From: Sodiomyces alkalinus F11 | Taxonomy: Eukaryota > Ascomycota > Sordariomycetes > Glomerellales > Plectosphaerellaceae | Assembly (NCBI RefSeq): GCF_003711515.1 | Contig: NW_021167084.1 | Location: 932,633-996,632, forward strand | Direction: 5' to 3' | DNA length: 64,000 bases | Part shown: piece after piece, positions 43,854 to 56,769 of the stretch | Layout of the letters: each line of letters opens with the position of its first letter | How positions within the stretch are numbered: the first letter of the stretch is position 1 | Notes under the pieces: generated by a model | What the model was told of the DNA's origin: nothing | Database searches by the model: none | What the model saw: only the letters and a program-made list of their open reading frames with translations | Position numbers and translations under genes: made by a program

Positions 43854-45068
43854 TCCACTATCCTGTCTAATCTATAGGAGCCTAGTTTAGACTATACGGT
43901 TCTTCTCGGGTGGCTATAGAGGGGAAGACCCGGGGTCCCGGGGAAAACCTCTAAACTTATCCTTAATTAGAGTAATGCTATTACGGGGCCGATATAGCCC
44001 CGGTTTATCCCTTCTATATATCTGGATTATACCTCTAGGCTAATAGCTAACGTTAAAGGGTAGTAGGCTATAGTTCGGGTTAGCCTAGGCCGGTTATTAA
44101 TATGGGGGCGGGGGCCGAAAGGGTGCTATAGCGTCTCCGCTATGTAGCGGCCGCGGCACGCTATCTCTAGCCTCCCTATATCCCCGGGGACTATACCTAT
44201 TATTCCTTCTATTTAATTAATAAAGAGAAAAGGTAAGGTAGGCGTTCCTGCCTCCTTTAAGGGGAGGGGGTGCTTACTATATCCGGTAATAGGTAAAAAG
44301 GGCAGGGCTCCGCTTATACCCGTAAAAATAGTAGATAGTTAATAGAGGATAAGGTCCTCTTCCTTTTCTTCTTTTCCTTCCTATAACGTTATAAAGCTCG
44401 TTATAGGTATTCCTTATTACGTTCCCGTCCAGGGTCTCGTAGGTCTACTATTATAATACCGTACTAACTAGTGGCTTTTTCTAGTTCTTTATTCTTAATT
44501 TATAATTTTCCTTTAATCTTAGTATATAGTTTATAACTTAGAGGTAGCGTTACGGTAGCACGGGGTTAACTAGGTAGTGTAATAGTAATAGTAATAATAA
44601 TTATAATATTAACCGTAAATATCGTCGTAATATAAGTATCTCTATATCGTGGTAGCGCTATAGTAGCAGCGTACTAATAACCGTAGATACCTTCTCCTAA
44701 TAATAATAATAGTCGCTATAAACGGGGTACTATTTATATTATACCATATATATACGTTAATAGTGCCGGAGTAGTAGCGTGGCGGCTAATATATAGCAGT
44801 TACTTACGTTATAGTAAGCGTCTAGGAACCTACCCCGATAACGTTAAAGCTTATACTAATACTATAAGCACTGATACTACTTATTTTTAATACGCTAATA
44901 GCCGCCGCCCGTATAAGGATATAAGTCGTCCCTATACTATCGCGGTGCCACTAGTATATCGAGGTGGTCTAACAAGTTAATAGGTCCCCCCGGCTACTAA
45001 GAAGCAGTAATAACGTCTTATAGACGTTTATAGTCTTTACCTATCTGTAAAGACTACTAGTAGATAAA
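43818..45068 (-). mobile_element. LINE-A fragment A3a (3' end)
   Basis: Reverse-oriented 3' part of LINE-A, collinear with 56632-57880 of A4. The triplet tail is at 43818-43852 as (ATT)n, with the conserved stem-loop behind it. It stops near 45068, where LINE-B3 begins. Only 3' untranslated sequence is present. CpA/TpG are nearly absent. Confidence 0.8.
43915..43955 (-). other. Conserved 3' stem-loop of LINE-A (A3)
   Basis: Outer arms TATAGAGG (43915) / CCTCTAAA (43948-43955) and an inner CCCGGGG/CCCCGGG-type hairpin. The core pairing resembles that of A2, though the inner loop has mutated. Confidence 0.5.
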
Positions 45069-45072
45069 TACC

Positions 45073-48008
45073 ACGTCCTTCTTCAGACCCTTTTTCCAGC
45101 ACCCTCCGCCACCGACGCCCCCGAAGCCCCTGTATTTACAGGCCCTTCGGGGGGCCTAGGCCCCTCTTACCCTTCTAACGGCCCCCAGAGCATAACTAGA
45201 TCACGTAGTAAGGGCCTTAGAAGACCGTGGAAGTGGCCTAGCCCATAGGCTATAGAGCTATAACGCGCCGTTTTTAGAGCCGCTAAAGGGAAGGCCCCTA
45301 GACCTGACAGGATAGGTTTAAAACCGATCCGATAGGCCTATAAGGCTATTCCCCGGTCCTTTTTACAGGCCTACTTAGCACTCTTTTCCGCAGGCCACTA
45401 CCCTACCTGCTAGAAAGAAGCCCTCGGGGTTATTCTACCGAAGCCAGGGAAGAAGGACTATTCAGATCCTAAGTCTTATACGATTATAGCTCTTCTAAAC
45501 TGCCTAGGTAAAGTACTCAAACGGGTTATAGCTACTAGGCTTAGCTTTCTAGCTAATACCCGCGATAACCTTCTATACCCTAGTTAAATAGGAGGTAGAA
45601 AATAACGCTCTGCTATCGATACGGCCCTTCTCCTCCTTTACTATATCGGGGAATAGCGTAAATCACGCTAGAATCCTATAATTTCTACGCTGTTTTTATA
45701 TATTAAAGGAGCCTTCGATCACGTCGCCCGTCCCTAGCTACTTAGGACTCTTTAAAAACTCTAACTACCCCCGAATCTAGTTAAATAGGTAGCCTCTTTT
45801 ACAGAAAACAGGCGTATCTAACTAGCCTTCGAAGGGCAGGTTTAATAGCCTACCCCCCTAAATATAGGGGTTTTATAAGGCTCTCCGGTTTCCCCTATCC
45901 TATTCCTGATTTATATTAGGAAGGTTATAGCAGGACCGGACTTTCGGGGTCTTTAGCTCTCCTATATCGACGATTTTTAGCTATCTATAGCGTTTATATT
46001 ATGTAGGAAAAACTATAAAGCCCTAGAAAAAGCCGTAGCCTCCCTTTTCAACGTAGTAAAAGTTAACTAAGTACTATTCGACTCCTGAAAAACAGAGCTT
46101 ATTCACTTCTATTGAAGACGCTTCAAAGAAGACACTCCGGTTACTATAGGGGGGCACCTAGTTAAACCCGCGCTAGGTACTATTAGGTGGCTAGGGGTCT
46201 GGTTCGATCCTAAGCTATCCTTTAAACTCCACGTCGAAAAACGCCTAAACTCAGCTTTAGGAGCCCTGAATAGGCTATACAGGCTAGCTAGCTCGCAGAG
46301 GGGCCTTTTCTTTAAGGCTCCATAGCAGCTATATATAGCCTATATAGCCTCCTTAGCTGATTTTAGCTCGTAGCTCTGGTAGGACCCTAAATTATCGAAA
46401 AAGCACTTAGTAGACCGCCTAGAGCGCCTATAGTACGGCGCCGGCTTTAGGGGCGTTTAGGAGGGCCCCCTTATAGTCTTTAGAACTCGAAGCAGCAGTT
46501 CTCCCCGCAGCGGTTTGGTTAATCAGGTCTAATAGGCTATATACCTTTAGGACCTTAAAATTCCTACTGAATCACCCTATCAAACGCCAGCTCCTCGCTA
46601 GCATTTAAAGGTAGCCAGGGGACGAAAACTAAAACCTCGCCCTTCTTTAGAACCTATAGCCTACTATATAGCTATATAGGCTAGGCCTAAAAACAGTGGC
46701 TTTAGTAGGTTAGTCTTAGGATATTAAGGGTCCTTCGGCTAGATAGGAGGCCCCCTAGGCTTCGGAATATATAGCGGACCTAAGACCCTTTTCCCCCCTT
46801 AAAGACTGACCTAAAGCAGATACCGACCCTGGCCCTGGCCCCGAAAACCTCGATCAGAAAACAGCACACCTCGAAGTCCTCGCTAAAATACAATATAACC
46901 CAGGCGAATAGGCCGCTATTTTCTATACCGACGGCTCCCTAGGCTACTCTACTAGGCCCCTTATAGGACCTTCGTAGGCTATAGCCGCTATAATATAATA
47001 GACTAATATCGGAAGGCCCTATAAAGCTATAGGTTTTAACCTTGACGCCGCTACCGAAGTCGCGGACGCTGAATTATACGCTATTCTTCAGGCCCTCTAC
47101 GCTACCCTAGAGCAGACGCCTAGGCGCCTAGAGTGCTATATATTTAGCGATTCACAGGCGGCTATTCAGAAGCTTTAGCGCACCTTATAGTGGGCTATAA
47201 AAGCTAAAGACCTTCTCTTACGCCTTAAATAACTAGGCACTTCGGTTTCTATATAGTGGTGCCCCTCGCACGTAGGGATAGAGGGTAACGAATTAGCGGA
47301 TAAAGTAGCTAAAGGGGCGTTAAACTCCGAAAAAGCTACTAAATCCGTTAGCTTAGTTACCCTTAGCCACCTAAAACGCCGGGTAAATAAAGTCCTTATT
47401 CAGGACTAGAAAACCCTGTGGAATAACGAAAAGAAGGCGGAAGAGAGAGGTAAATCGGTGTCTTTAGGCCGTTTATAGGCGCCTAGTCCGCGATAACCTC
47501 TGTTTCTCCCGAAAACCACTACTAATATAAGGCCCTAGGTGGGTAAAATCGGCTTTTATGTAGTTAAAAACCGGCTTCGGATACCTGAAAACCCACTAAA
47601 AAAGAGCCTAAAACTGCGCGGATAACCGCTATTCCTGTCCCGGCTCCTCTATACAAAATACAGCACACCTTATTCTTTCCTGCCTTTTTATAAAGAAGAA
47701 CGAAAAGCCCCGCGGGAAGCCCTAGCAGGCCTACCATTGTCTCTACCGCTATTACTAAAAGAGGAATATAGGCCTTATAGGCCTATATTTTAGCTACTAA
47801 AATAGCCTGGGTGGAGTAGTATAGGGCGTAAACCACGATTCCTACGGTCTAGTTATTTTACTTTAGTTTCTTACCTTTTAGGTTTATTAGATAGCTTATT
47901 ACGGAGGATTTCCTTTGTTTATTACTACGCTACGCTTTATTTTACTATACCTAGCTTCTTATAGCCTTTAGCCCTTAGGGCGATAGGCGCCGCGCTATAG
48001 GTTTAGGG
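45073..48008 (+). mobile_element. LINE-B copy B3, 5'-truncated
   Basis: Matches B1 from just upstream of reverse-transcriptase motif A to shortly before the poly(A) (compare 27600 down to about 24690). Reverse transcriptase motif A reads LYIKGAFDHVARP at about 45695 (catalytic Asp to Tyr). RNase H is at about 46917-47310 with FYTDGS, AELYAI, SDSQAA and GIEGNELADK all present, so the D-E-D-D residues survive between stops. ORF1 and the endonuclease are missing, as is the extreme 3' tail. Confidence 0.8.
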
Positions 48009-48401
48009 CTGCTATTAGATAGGTAGTTATAAGGAGTAAGAAGGTAGTATAGAGAGGGTCTAAAAGGGAATAGGCGTGGATCAAGTAGTGGTTATAGCTA
48101 GTCCGAACGTAGGTGGTCCTAAGGAATCAGAATAATCGCTGCCCTCTCCACACTAAGGAGGGGGCACCACATAAGCACTATATACTCCTAGGCCAACGCT
48201 AGTATAGTCAAACGGATATCGTAAACAGATATCTACGCCTAAGCCTAGGCCACGGCCCTGTATAGTGGTATTGGCATAGGGCAGCCATGGCCACGTTAAG
48301 ATAGGAGCCCGGTCTCGTCTATACGGGAACCCGTCGTGGTTCTATCGTATACCCGGCCTCTATCTCCTAGGCAGGGGCACCTAATAGCTATATACGCGTA
48401 A

Positions 48402-48440
<39 letters not shown>

Positions 48441-48441
48441 A
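48009..48441 (+). mobile_element. Less-mutated insert ending in (AAAT)n: candidate SINE
   Basis: About 390 bp of unique-looking sequence with normal CpA/TpG, ending in an (AAAT)n tract at 48400-48441. It sits between LINE-B3 and LINE-A3b. A simple-sequence tail on a short non-coding unit fits a SINE, but I see no convincing Pol III A/B boxes and no second copy in the window. A simple chromosomal fragment is the alternative. Confidence 0.3.
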
Positions 48442-48452
48442 AAATAAAACCC

Positions 48453-49761
48453 TTTTAGGAGGAGCTAATACTCCTCCACTATAATAGTAATACGGTCGGT
48501 AAATATACCTTTAAGGATTTTACCTATTATATTAAGGAGCGATATCGGTTATTACCCCTTCGCTATCCTATAATCGGCTAGCGGCCGGCCTTCTTTCCTT
48601 AGTATTACTATAATAGCGTAGCGGTACCTTTTCGGGTAATAGCTCGCTTTAAGGTATACTATAAAGAGTATACTTAGCCTTTAGTATAGGGGGGTTCCGT
48701 AAGCCTTTAAAAGCCCTGCTGGGAGTCCGTCTAGCCCTAGTACCGCCTAGGGCTTAGTCTTTTTAAGGCGCCATTATATATCCGCTACGGTAACGTCGTG
48801 GCGGATATCCTAGCCGAGAGGTAGCTCTGCGCCTAAGGGTCTATAAATAGTAGGATAGGGGGGAGGGGCAGAACTTCCGGTTTAGGACTTTAGCTTTCTC
48901 GGTGTATAAGGTGGCTAGGCTATCGTTATCGTCTTAGCGTAGTGGTAGTACCGAAAAGGGGTCTAGTAACGCTCTACCCTTAGTTCTTACTTATTTCTAA
49001 AGTTACTAAAAGAGGTTATCGTTCTTCCTGGTCGAGTATAGTAGGTATCGCTAGTATAGGCGATTTGCTACCGCCACGGCTTTATCTCGGCACCTCTTCG
49101 TTACCTAGAACTCGTCTTATCGGATTTATAACTTCCTTAGCATATATCTACGGTAAAGGCGCTATACCTCCTAAGTAGAAGCGGTTAGCTCCGTGTTTTA
49201 CTAGAGGGTAGGTAGGAGTCCGGGGGTACTATCGCGGCGACACGGTATAGCCTTATCGGCTAGGGTTATAAGGTCTTCGATTAGGTTATTTAGTGCTAAG
49301 TCAATATTTTCTAGTATTATAAGACGGCCGGTCTACTATAGTTACGTAGCGGCGAGCTAGGAGACTTATAAGGGGTCGAAGTCCTTCTAGACCTACTAGG
49401 GCCCGGCTAAGTCTCGTAGTGGTATTATTATAGTACTTACCGTAGTATTTATCTCTATATAGATTTAGGCTATCTATAAGTAGGAGTTTAACCCTATAAC
49501 GGTCTTATCAGGGCCGCTAAAGTTATAGTGGAGCCCTTATATTACCTATATAATGTTAATAGTACTAGCGCGCCGGCCTAGGCGGTACTATATAGTAACT
49601 CCGGGGGGGGTTACTAGGTCTAGGTTCTAACGGGTCGTAAAGGTAAGCAGAGTATTAGCCTAAAGGTAATATCACGGTAGCTATAACTATAGGGGGTAGT
49701 ATAGGTTAAAGTCCCCTATAAGGATATATTAGCCCCGTAGCGGTACCGTGTTGAGTATATC
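48453..49761 (-). mobile_element. LINE-A fragment A3b (endonuclease/reverse-transcriptase part)
   Basis: Reverse-oriented and collinear with 59965-61280 of A4, covering the middle of ORF2. It may be the same insertion as A3a, but about 2.1 kb of ORF2/3' sequence found in A4 is missing between them. It is cut at 49761 by the 5' LTR of chromovirus C1. Confidence 0.75.
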
Positions 49762-50200
49762 TATCAGAATATACAGTGCTTACACGTTGCCACGGGACTA
49801 GTACTAGACTTATACATAGATAGGGGGATCGTAGTCAGGTCAGACCGTTAAAGATATAACCCGTCGAGGTTTAGTAAGCTAGTTAGCTTAGAAGTTAGCT
49901 TAGATCTAGTAAGCTAGTTAGCTTCGGAACTAGCTTATATCTGAACTTAGTTCTAAGGAGGCCTCTCGCTACCCACTTAGTTAGAAGACCTTAGGTAGGT
50001 ATAAAGAGGGAAGTGCCTTCTATAGTTCCTAGAGTCTTAGAAGGACTTAACGAATAATCTTATTATAATACCCCCTCCTTAGTTTCTATTAGTCCCTAAG
50101 TGATCTTATATCGCTCTGCAGTAGCCTATCACTCCTTATAGTATACCTATAACATTTTATTCGTTCTTCCCTTCTATACGGGTATAACGACTAATAGGAA
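49762..50200 (+). repeat. 5' LTR of chromovirus C1 (right border approximate)
   Basis: The first ~200 bp match the sequence at 63795-64000 beyond the element body. It contains two copies of the palindrome AAGCTAGTTAGCTT. The right border is estimated, because the partner LTR runs off the window. Confidence 0.7.
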
Positions 50201-50279
50201 TTATAACGACTGATTCCTAGCAGAACACTACATAGTCACTATACCTCGACGCACTAATCCGCTAGTTCCCCCTCCTATA

Positions 50280-53200
50280 GGACCTATAGACGATAATAAG
50301 GAAGGATCCTCTTCCCTTTCGCCCCCTCCTCCCTTTAACAGTATCCCTAACCCTAATATTCCTAATCCTAAAGGATAAGGAGATAACCGTATAACGCGAT
50401 ATACTTACTTAGATCTCTAGAGTCTCCCTACGATAAACCTCTAAAATACCGAACTTATAGCGGAGACCCGTTATCTTAAACTACGACTCGAAAGAAAGAT
50501 AAAAGAACGCCGACTCGAACTTCTACGTAGCGGTATTAACCCCGATACCGTTACCCCTATAACCTCCTAAGAGCCCTCCTAGTCCTCTTTAGGTATACCC
50601 GCGTAGGGTAGTAAGGTAATTAAAATTAATATAGATATCCCTAAGTGGGATAGAGTATCTTATAATAGATATCTTATATTCGTCGAGGATATTAAGTCCC
50701 GGATCGTTATAAACCCTAACTATTTTCGTATCGAACTACCTAAAATCTTCTACGCCTTTAATAGTCTTCTATAAACTACTAAATCACTATAGCGTTAGCA
50801 CTAAAGGACTACCTTCGGATATATAAATCGTAAAGGAGGAGCTATTTAGGAAGATATGAAAAAGTTCCTTATTAGTTTATTAGTTAACGATAATACCCGG
50901 GAAATATTTATTATAGAATAACTATTCTCCGACCGTATATAGTAGAAACTAGACTAGTCCTACGATACATTTCTAGACTTTATAAATAGACTTTTCACGG
51001 AAGTTTCTATTATTCTTAACGATAAAATTCGTATATAGTTAATTCTTAATAAATTACGAAAGCCCCTTAAAGACCGGATCCGTGCTAGAGGATTACTAAA
51101 GTTAGTTAAAGAGCTCTATATAGCCGCCCGCTAAGCCTAGGTTACCTTAATCCAGGATACCGAGGATAATAACTAGCCACGCTTTTCCCTACTAGCCTAT
51201 TAATAGGCTAAGCATAATAATAAGTAGAAGAGATAGTTAAGCCCGTTACGTAGTCGTAACCAGAATAACACTAAGGGCACTAAAAGATAAGACGAGGATA
51301 TATCGGATAAACCCTAGAAGAACCCCCGGACTAGTCTATTACCCCTTATTAAGGAAATTGAGTATTTTTACTATTACGAGAAAGGCTATTATCGCTCCTT
51401 ATACCTAAAGAACCCTAGGAAGACGAATTAGACTACTAATAGGCCTTAGAATAATCCCTAGAATAAGTCGCTAAGTACTAATTCCGTACTAATGGATCCT
51501 AAGAGAAATACTATAGTAGGTTAAGTATAGGTTATACCTTCTAAGGAGCCCTTATAATAGAAACGCGCGCCGTTTATATTAGCACCTCTTTCCTATAATC
51601 CCCTAGAGGTATATCTTAGTTTACGATAAGGCGGTATATAATAAGATAGCGAATATACCTCCTGCCGTGCTTATATAGACTTAGGTTCGGACTTAGATAT
51701 TATTAACCGTGCTAGCCTCCTATCCGGTTACGAACCCTTAGGACCTACTAAGGACGTCTTATAGTTAGTACTAGGTTAGTAGGTAAAGACCTACGGTGTT
51801 ATAAAATTAATCTACTAGATTATAGATAGTTAGGGCAGGAACCGAGCCGAAACTATTATATTTTATATTATAGATTTAGATCCCTATAGCGCTTAGATTA
51901 TCCTTAGTCTCCTATAGCTTTAATCCTATAGTCCTAGTATCTATTAGAAGGATAAGACGTGGACTTTTCGTCTTTAGAAATCCGAATTAGCTCTTATTAC
52001 CATAACTCGTTAGCTATAAAAGGCTATTAACCGCGCTACTACGGTAATCCCTTTAATAGTATAGACTACTATAGCTGTTTATTTTACGCGTCTAGGCTAG
52101 ATTATAACTACTACCTAAAACCCTCCTTAAGACTATTAGGAGTATATCTAGAACCCCCTTAGCCCCCCTAATAAGGATACCCTCCCTAAACTATACCGAG
52201 ATTTTACTAATATTTTTAACACGGTTAAAGCTAGTCGCCTCCTACTATACTATAAGTAAGACCACGCTATTAAACTTAATAAAGGTAAATCGCCCCCCTT
52301 TAGTCCTATTTACGCCTTAGCCGAAGAGGAACTCGTAGTCTTAAGGGAGTATATTAAAGATACTTTAGCGAAATAATAGATCCGGCCTTTATCTAGTCTA
52401 ATAAGCGCCCCTATCCTCTTTATCCCGAAAAAGGGTGGAAAGCTAAGACTATATATAGACTACCGAGGACTTAATAAGGTAATTAAGAAGGACCGTACGC
52501 TACTCCCGCTAATTTATAAGATTTTAGACCGCTTATCCTATTCGATAATTTACACGAAGTTAGACCTTAAGGACGCCTATTACCGGTTATGGATCCGAGA
52601 AGGCGATAAATAGAAGACTGTATTCCGGACTAAGTACGGTTATTATAAGTATTTAGTAATACCTTTTAGTCTTTATAACGCCCCTGCCTCCTTTTAACGG
52701 TATATTAATAAGTCTTTATAAGGACTTATAAATACTATTTACGTTATCTACCTAAACGATATCCTAATTTATAGCTCCGATATAGTATTATATCGGTAAT
52801 ATATACGAAATGTTCTATAACGGTTATAGGAATAGTCCTTATATACTAATCCGAAGAAATATATCTTTAAGATTTAAGAGGTAGAGTTCCTCGGGTTTAT
52901 CTATAGCCTTTATAGTGTTTTTATAGACCCTAAACGGGTAAAGGCTATCCGGGATTAGGAAAAGCCAGATATGATTAAGAAAATCCAGGTTTTCTTAGGA
53001 TTCACGGGGGTTTACTGGCGGTTTATTAAGTCTTACTCTAAGATCATAGTATTACTAACTAACCTATTAAAAGACGGGGGAAGAGTAGGGGTCTTCGTAT
53101 TAACCTCTAGGGAGCGGGATACTTTCCGCCTAATATACTAAAAATTCTAGGAGGCGCCCGTTCTTCGATATTTTAACCCGACGTTACTAATCCGGATTAA

Positions 53201-55105
53201 GCCGGACGTATCGAGTTTTGCCCTAGGAGTAGTTATTAGTTAACTTAACGTAGACCGATAGTAAATACCTATAGTATTCTTCTCTAGGAAGCTACGAGGT
53301 CCTAAGTTAAACTACTCTACCCCGGATATAAAGCTTATAGCTATTATAGAAGCTTTTCGATAATAAAGATACTATATCGCCTACGCGTAGACCCCCGTAA
53401 AGGTACTAACAGACCACCTAAATCACCGCTACCTTCTTAAAAAACCTAAGGTTAAGGCCTAGTATACCCGGTGGCTTAAGGAATTAGTAGTTTACGACTT
53501 TATTATCCGATACTAACCGGGTATTAGTAACCCTATAGATAGCCTCTCGAGGAAGCCCTAGCACGTAGTAGGAAGTCTTAACCTTCGTATAGAGTGATAG
53601 AAACTAGTAGAAGTATTTATATAAAAGTTTACGGTCGGACCTATTCACGCTGCCCCTAACACTACCCCTAAGTCGGCCTATTATAAGGATATAATAACAT
53701 TATTACCTAGTCTTAAGGATAATATTTTAGAAGCCTAATAATAGGACCCCTTTTATAAGTCGTTACGAGAAGGTAACCCGACTAACCCGTGGTCCTATAA
53801 TAAATAAGGCCTAGTCTTTTTCCGCGATAGGCTTTTTATTCCGAAATACTCTAGTCTCCGGCAATAAATCCTATAAGCGTTCCACGACTACCTTATAGCT
53901 AGATACTATAGAATCACGAGGACCCTCCGGCGTATTATAGACTCTTTCTTTTAGGAATATATAAAATAAGACGTTAAGACTTTTATCCCTACTTACCCTA
54001 TTTATTAGAGGACTAAGCCTAGATATTATAAGCCCTACGGGTATCTCTAGAGTCTCTCTATACTAGGCCGTCCGTTCTAGGAAATTTTAGTCGATTTTAT
54101 TACCGGCCTACCGCCCGTAATATATAGAGCTAGGAAAAAGGACGCTATTCTCGTCGTCGTGTACCGGTACACGAAATTTACCCTATATATCCCGTGCAGC
54201 TCTAGTTTAAGTATAAAGGGCTTAGCGGACCTTATATAGTTAAGTATCTTCTCTATCTTTAGTCTGCTAGATAGTATTATTTCTAACTATAGTTCTTTAT
54301 TCACGAGTAAATTTTAGTTTACCCTATATAGGCGCTTAGGACTTAAGAGGCGACTATTAATAGCGTTTTATCCGTAGACCGATAGTTAAACTAAGCGGTA
54401 ATATTAAAACCTAAAGTATTACCTACGGACTTATTATACCTACTAATAGGATAATTAGGTGGATAAGCTTTTATTAGCTTAGTTCACGTATAACACTATA
54501 TAGTATTCTACGATCTAGTAATCCCCCGCTATAGCACTTATAAGCTATACCCCCTAAGGACCTAACGACGTTACGCTTCCTAAGGCTAATAAGTTCTACG
54601 CTATATCGGCCGATAAATATATTAAATACCTAGTAACGAATAGGAGAGCCCTTATAGACCTTATTAAGAAGGCCTAGGATATATATACGAAGTACTATAA
54701 TACCGATAAACTTACCTATAGGTTTAAAAAAGGCGATTATATCCTCCTCTCCGCTAAGAATATTAAGCAGAAGCGGCCTAGTAAGAAGCTTTTAGATAAG
54801 TACTTAGGGCCCTATAAAATTAAGGAAGTTATAGGGAATCACGGCCTCGCCTATAAATTAAAGCTTCCGTTAACTATAAAAATTTATAATATTTTCCTTA
54901 TTTCCCTCCTAAAGCTATAAAGTCCTCGTATAGATAGCGTCTAAGTCCCCTAAAAAGTCGAGGTAGAACCTTAGGAGTCCGATAAGTACGAAGTTAAGGA
55001 TATCCTAGCCTACTATTATAATAAAAACCGCCGTTAATACCTAGTTAAGTAGGAAGGCTATAGCTATAACGAAAACACTTAGGAACCCACGCGAAATATC
55101 CCGGA
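50280..55105 (+). pseudogene. Chromovirus C1 gag-pol (Ty3/Gypsy with chromodomain), RIP-dead
   Basis: Domain order gag, protease, reverse transcriptase, RNase H, integrase, chromodomain. Gag runs from about 50640 to a degraded zinc knuckle near 51360. The protease site reads DLGSD at about 51680. Reverse transcriptase runs 52380-52800, with LDLKDAYYRL and the active site YLNDILIY (about 52750-52775, Asp to Asn). RNase H lies at about 53150-53550. Integrase is at 53860-54450, with ILVDFITGLP and SNYSSLF at core positions and degraded His/Cys zinc residues. The chromodomain is at 54981-55105 (DKYEVKDILAYYYN, then YLVK.EGY, then EPTRNIPES). Gln/Trp codons are commonly stops. Confidence 0.85.
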
Positions 55106-55419
55106 ATCGCTCCTTTACGAGTATTACGCTAGGAGGTCCCGATATACCCCCTAAATAGATACCTAGAGCGCCTTAGGAGTATAATCCTAATATACTAGGC
55201 TTAAGAAATATATCACGGCTTAGGACTTTAGGAATTTACATACCGGACTTATAGACCTCCTAAATTAAGGTCTAGAAAATTAATTATTACCCTATAAGAA
55301 CTTACTATTATACTAGATAGGAAAAATAAAAGAGCTAAATATTTACTACCCTTCCCCCCGATATAAATCCTCGGTGACTATATATTAACCGCCCCTTAGC
55401 CCCCCGTTTTACTATAGCT
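55106..55419. other. C1 sequence between chromodomain and antisense relic
   Basis: No separate feature recognised. Presumably the pol 3' end and untranslated sequence of C1. Confidence 0.35.
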
Positions 55420-56345
55420 ACTCACTAAGTAGATACTCGTATAAGCGTTTACCTATAGCTACGAAATATAGTAGCGTACTTTCTATAATCTCCTAATAAG
55501 ACCGAGTATCGTAAACCGCCTCCTTAGCCGCGCAGCGAACTATAAGAGCCTTATTAAAGCCCCGACGATTTTAGGCCTAATACCCGCTCTTAGCCTTACC
55601 TAGTAAAATCTATAGCTTCTTTAGTTCGGCCTATTACTAAGTTAGTAAGGTATACTCTTTTAGAGGGTAAGGTTCACTTATAAGCTACGTATCGGTGTAA
55701 TAGCCGCGGTTATTAGCTTTAATTAGATAACGCTATATACGCTTACCTAGCAGCTTAGTCTTAAGAGTTATCTAGAAGTCTATTAGTAATCCACGGAGTA
55801 GCTTATCGGGAAGGGGTTATAATTACTTACCTTCACGTAACCCCGAGAACTATTACCTTAGTAATACTTATATTTATACGAATTAATAGTATACGCCTCC
55901 CTATAGGCGCTAAAGATAATATAGTCGCGGCTACCGTCTAGCTTAAGCCGGAGGAAGTGCCACGTATAACGGTTATAAGGAGCGCGAGGGTAAGTGCCCT
56001 CTACATCCTCCTTAACTATATATATAGTATCCTCCTACGGCTCGTTATCGCCTTTATAGGTATCGGCTATATCCTTATCCTTATCGATATTATTAACCGT
56101 ATCCGGGTCCGTGTTATCCTCGTCCTCCTTTTCCTCCCCGTGGTTCACTATAACCACCTTACTACCCTCTCCCTCGGAGAACCCCTTAAAGGAATCGTTA
56201 TTAATTATAATAACACTATTATTATTAGTCTCTTATACTTACTAGGAGCGTACTCGCTATCGGATAATAGCTTAATAACGGGGCTATTACCCTGGTTAAC
56301 TACTTTAACGGGAGTATTATTATTATTATTAATAATAGTATCTTA
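55420..56345 (-). pseudogene. Acidic antisense coding relic in chromovirus C1
   Basis: The minus strand reads nearly open from about 56240 to 55850: NNDSFKGFSEGEGSKVVIVN, EEKEDEDNTDPDTVNNIDKD, RAPYNRYTWHFLRLKLDGSR. It is strongly acidic at first, then a more regular Trp/Phe/Arg-containing part, followed by RIP-type stops. No known family recognised. It is convergent with pol, like the C2 relic at 9240-10440, although the two are not obviously similar in composition. The hydrophobic plus-strand frame at 55957-56349 is the shadow of these Asp/Glu codons. Confidence 0.45.
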
Positions 56346-56631
56346 CTAGTCTAATACTAGCCTTAGCGCTATATTCTCCTAGCGGAGGTTCTCTATATAC
56401 TCTATAAGCGCTAGCTAGTCTCTAGTTAGGTTATTAGATATAATAATAGTGGAGGTAGGCGCGTTAATATTAGAAAATTATTTAATTTTATAAATAAAGA
56501 CTACCCCTTATTACTTATTAATCTTTAACGATAGACGTGGAGAGATACTTATTAGTGTAAGGAGAGCTACGAATATATACTTATATTAGGAAAGAAAAAG
56601 TTAACACGAAGGTTATACGGGAAAATAGTTA
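56346..56631. other. C1 internal sequence left of LINE-A4
   Basis: AT-rich RIP sequence with no recognised frame. It ends at the triplet tail of LINE-A4. Confidence 0.35.
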
Positions 56632-56725
56632 ATATTATTATTATTATTATTATTATCGATCTTACTCCGCTATCCTAACTAATCTATAGGAGCCTTTCTA
56701 GGCTATACGGTCCTTCTTAGGTGGC

Positions 56726-56769
56726 TATAGGGGGGAAATCCCGGGTAAAACCCGGGGAAAACCCCTATA
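56726..56769 (-). other. Conserved 3' stem-loop of LINE-A (A4)
   Basis: Outer arms TATAGGGG / CCCCTATA and an inner CCCGGGTTTTACCCGGG hairpin (one end altered to ATTT), 70 nt from the tail. Same structure as A1. Confidence 0.6.

Noticed and set aside
55957..56349. 130-codon hydrophobic frame resembling a membrane protein (+)
   Set aside because: Complement of an Asp/Glu-rich minus-strand stretch (GAT/GAA read as ATC/TTC), so its apparent membrane segments are artefacts.
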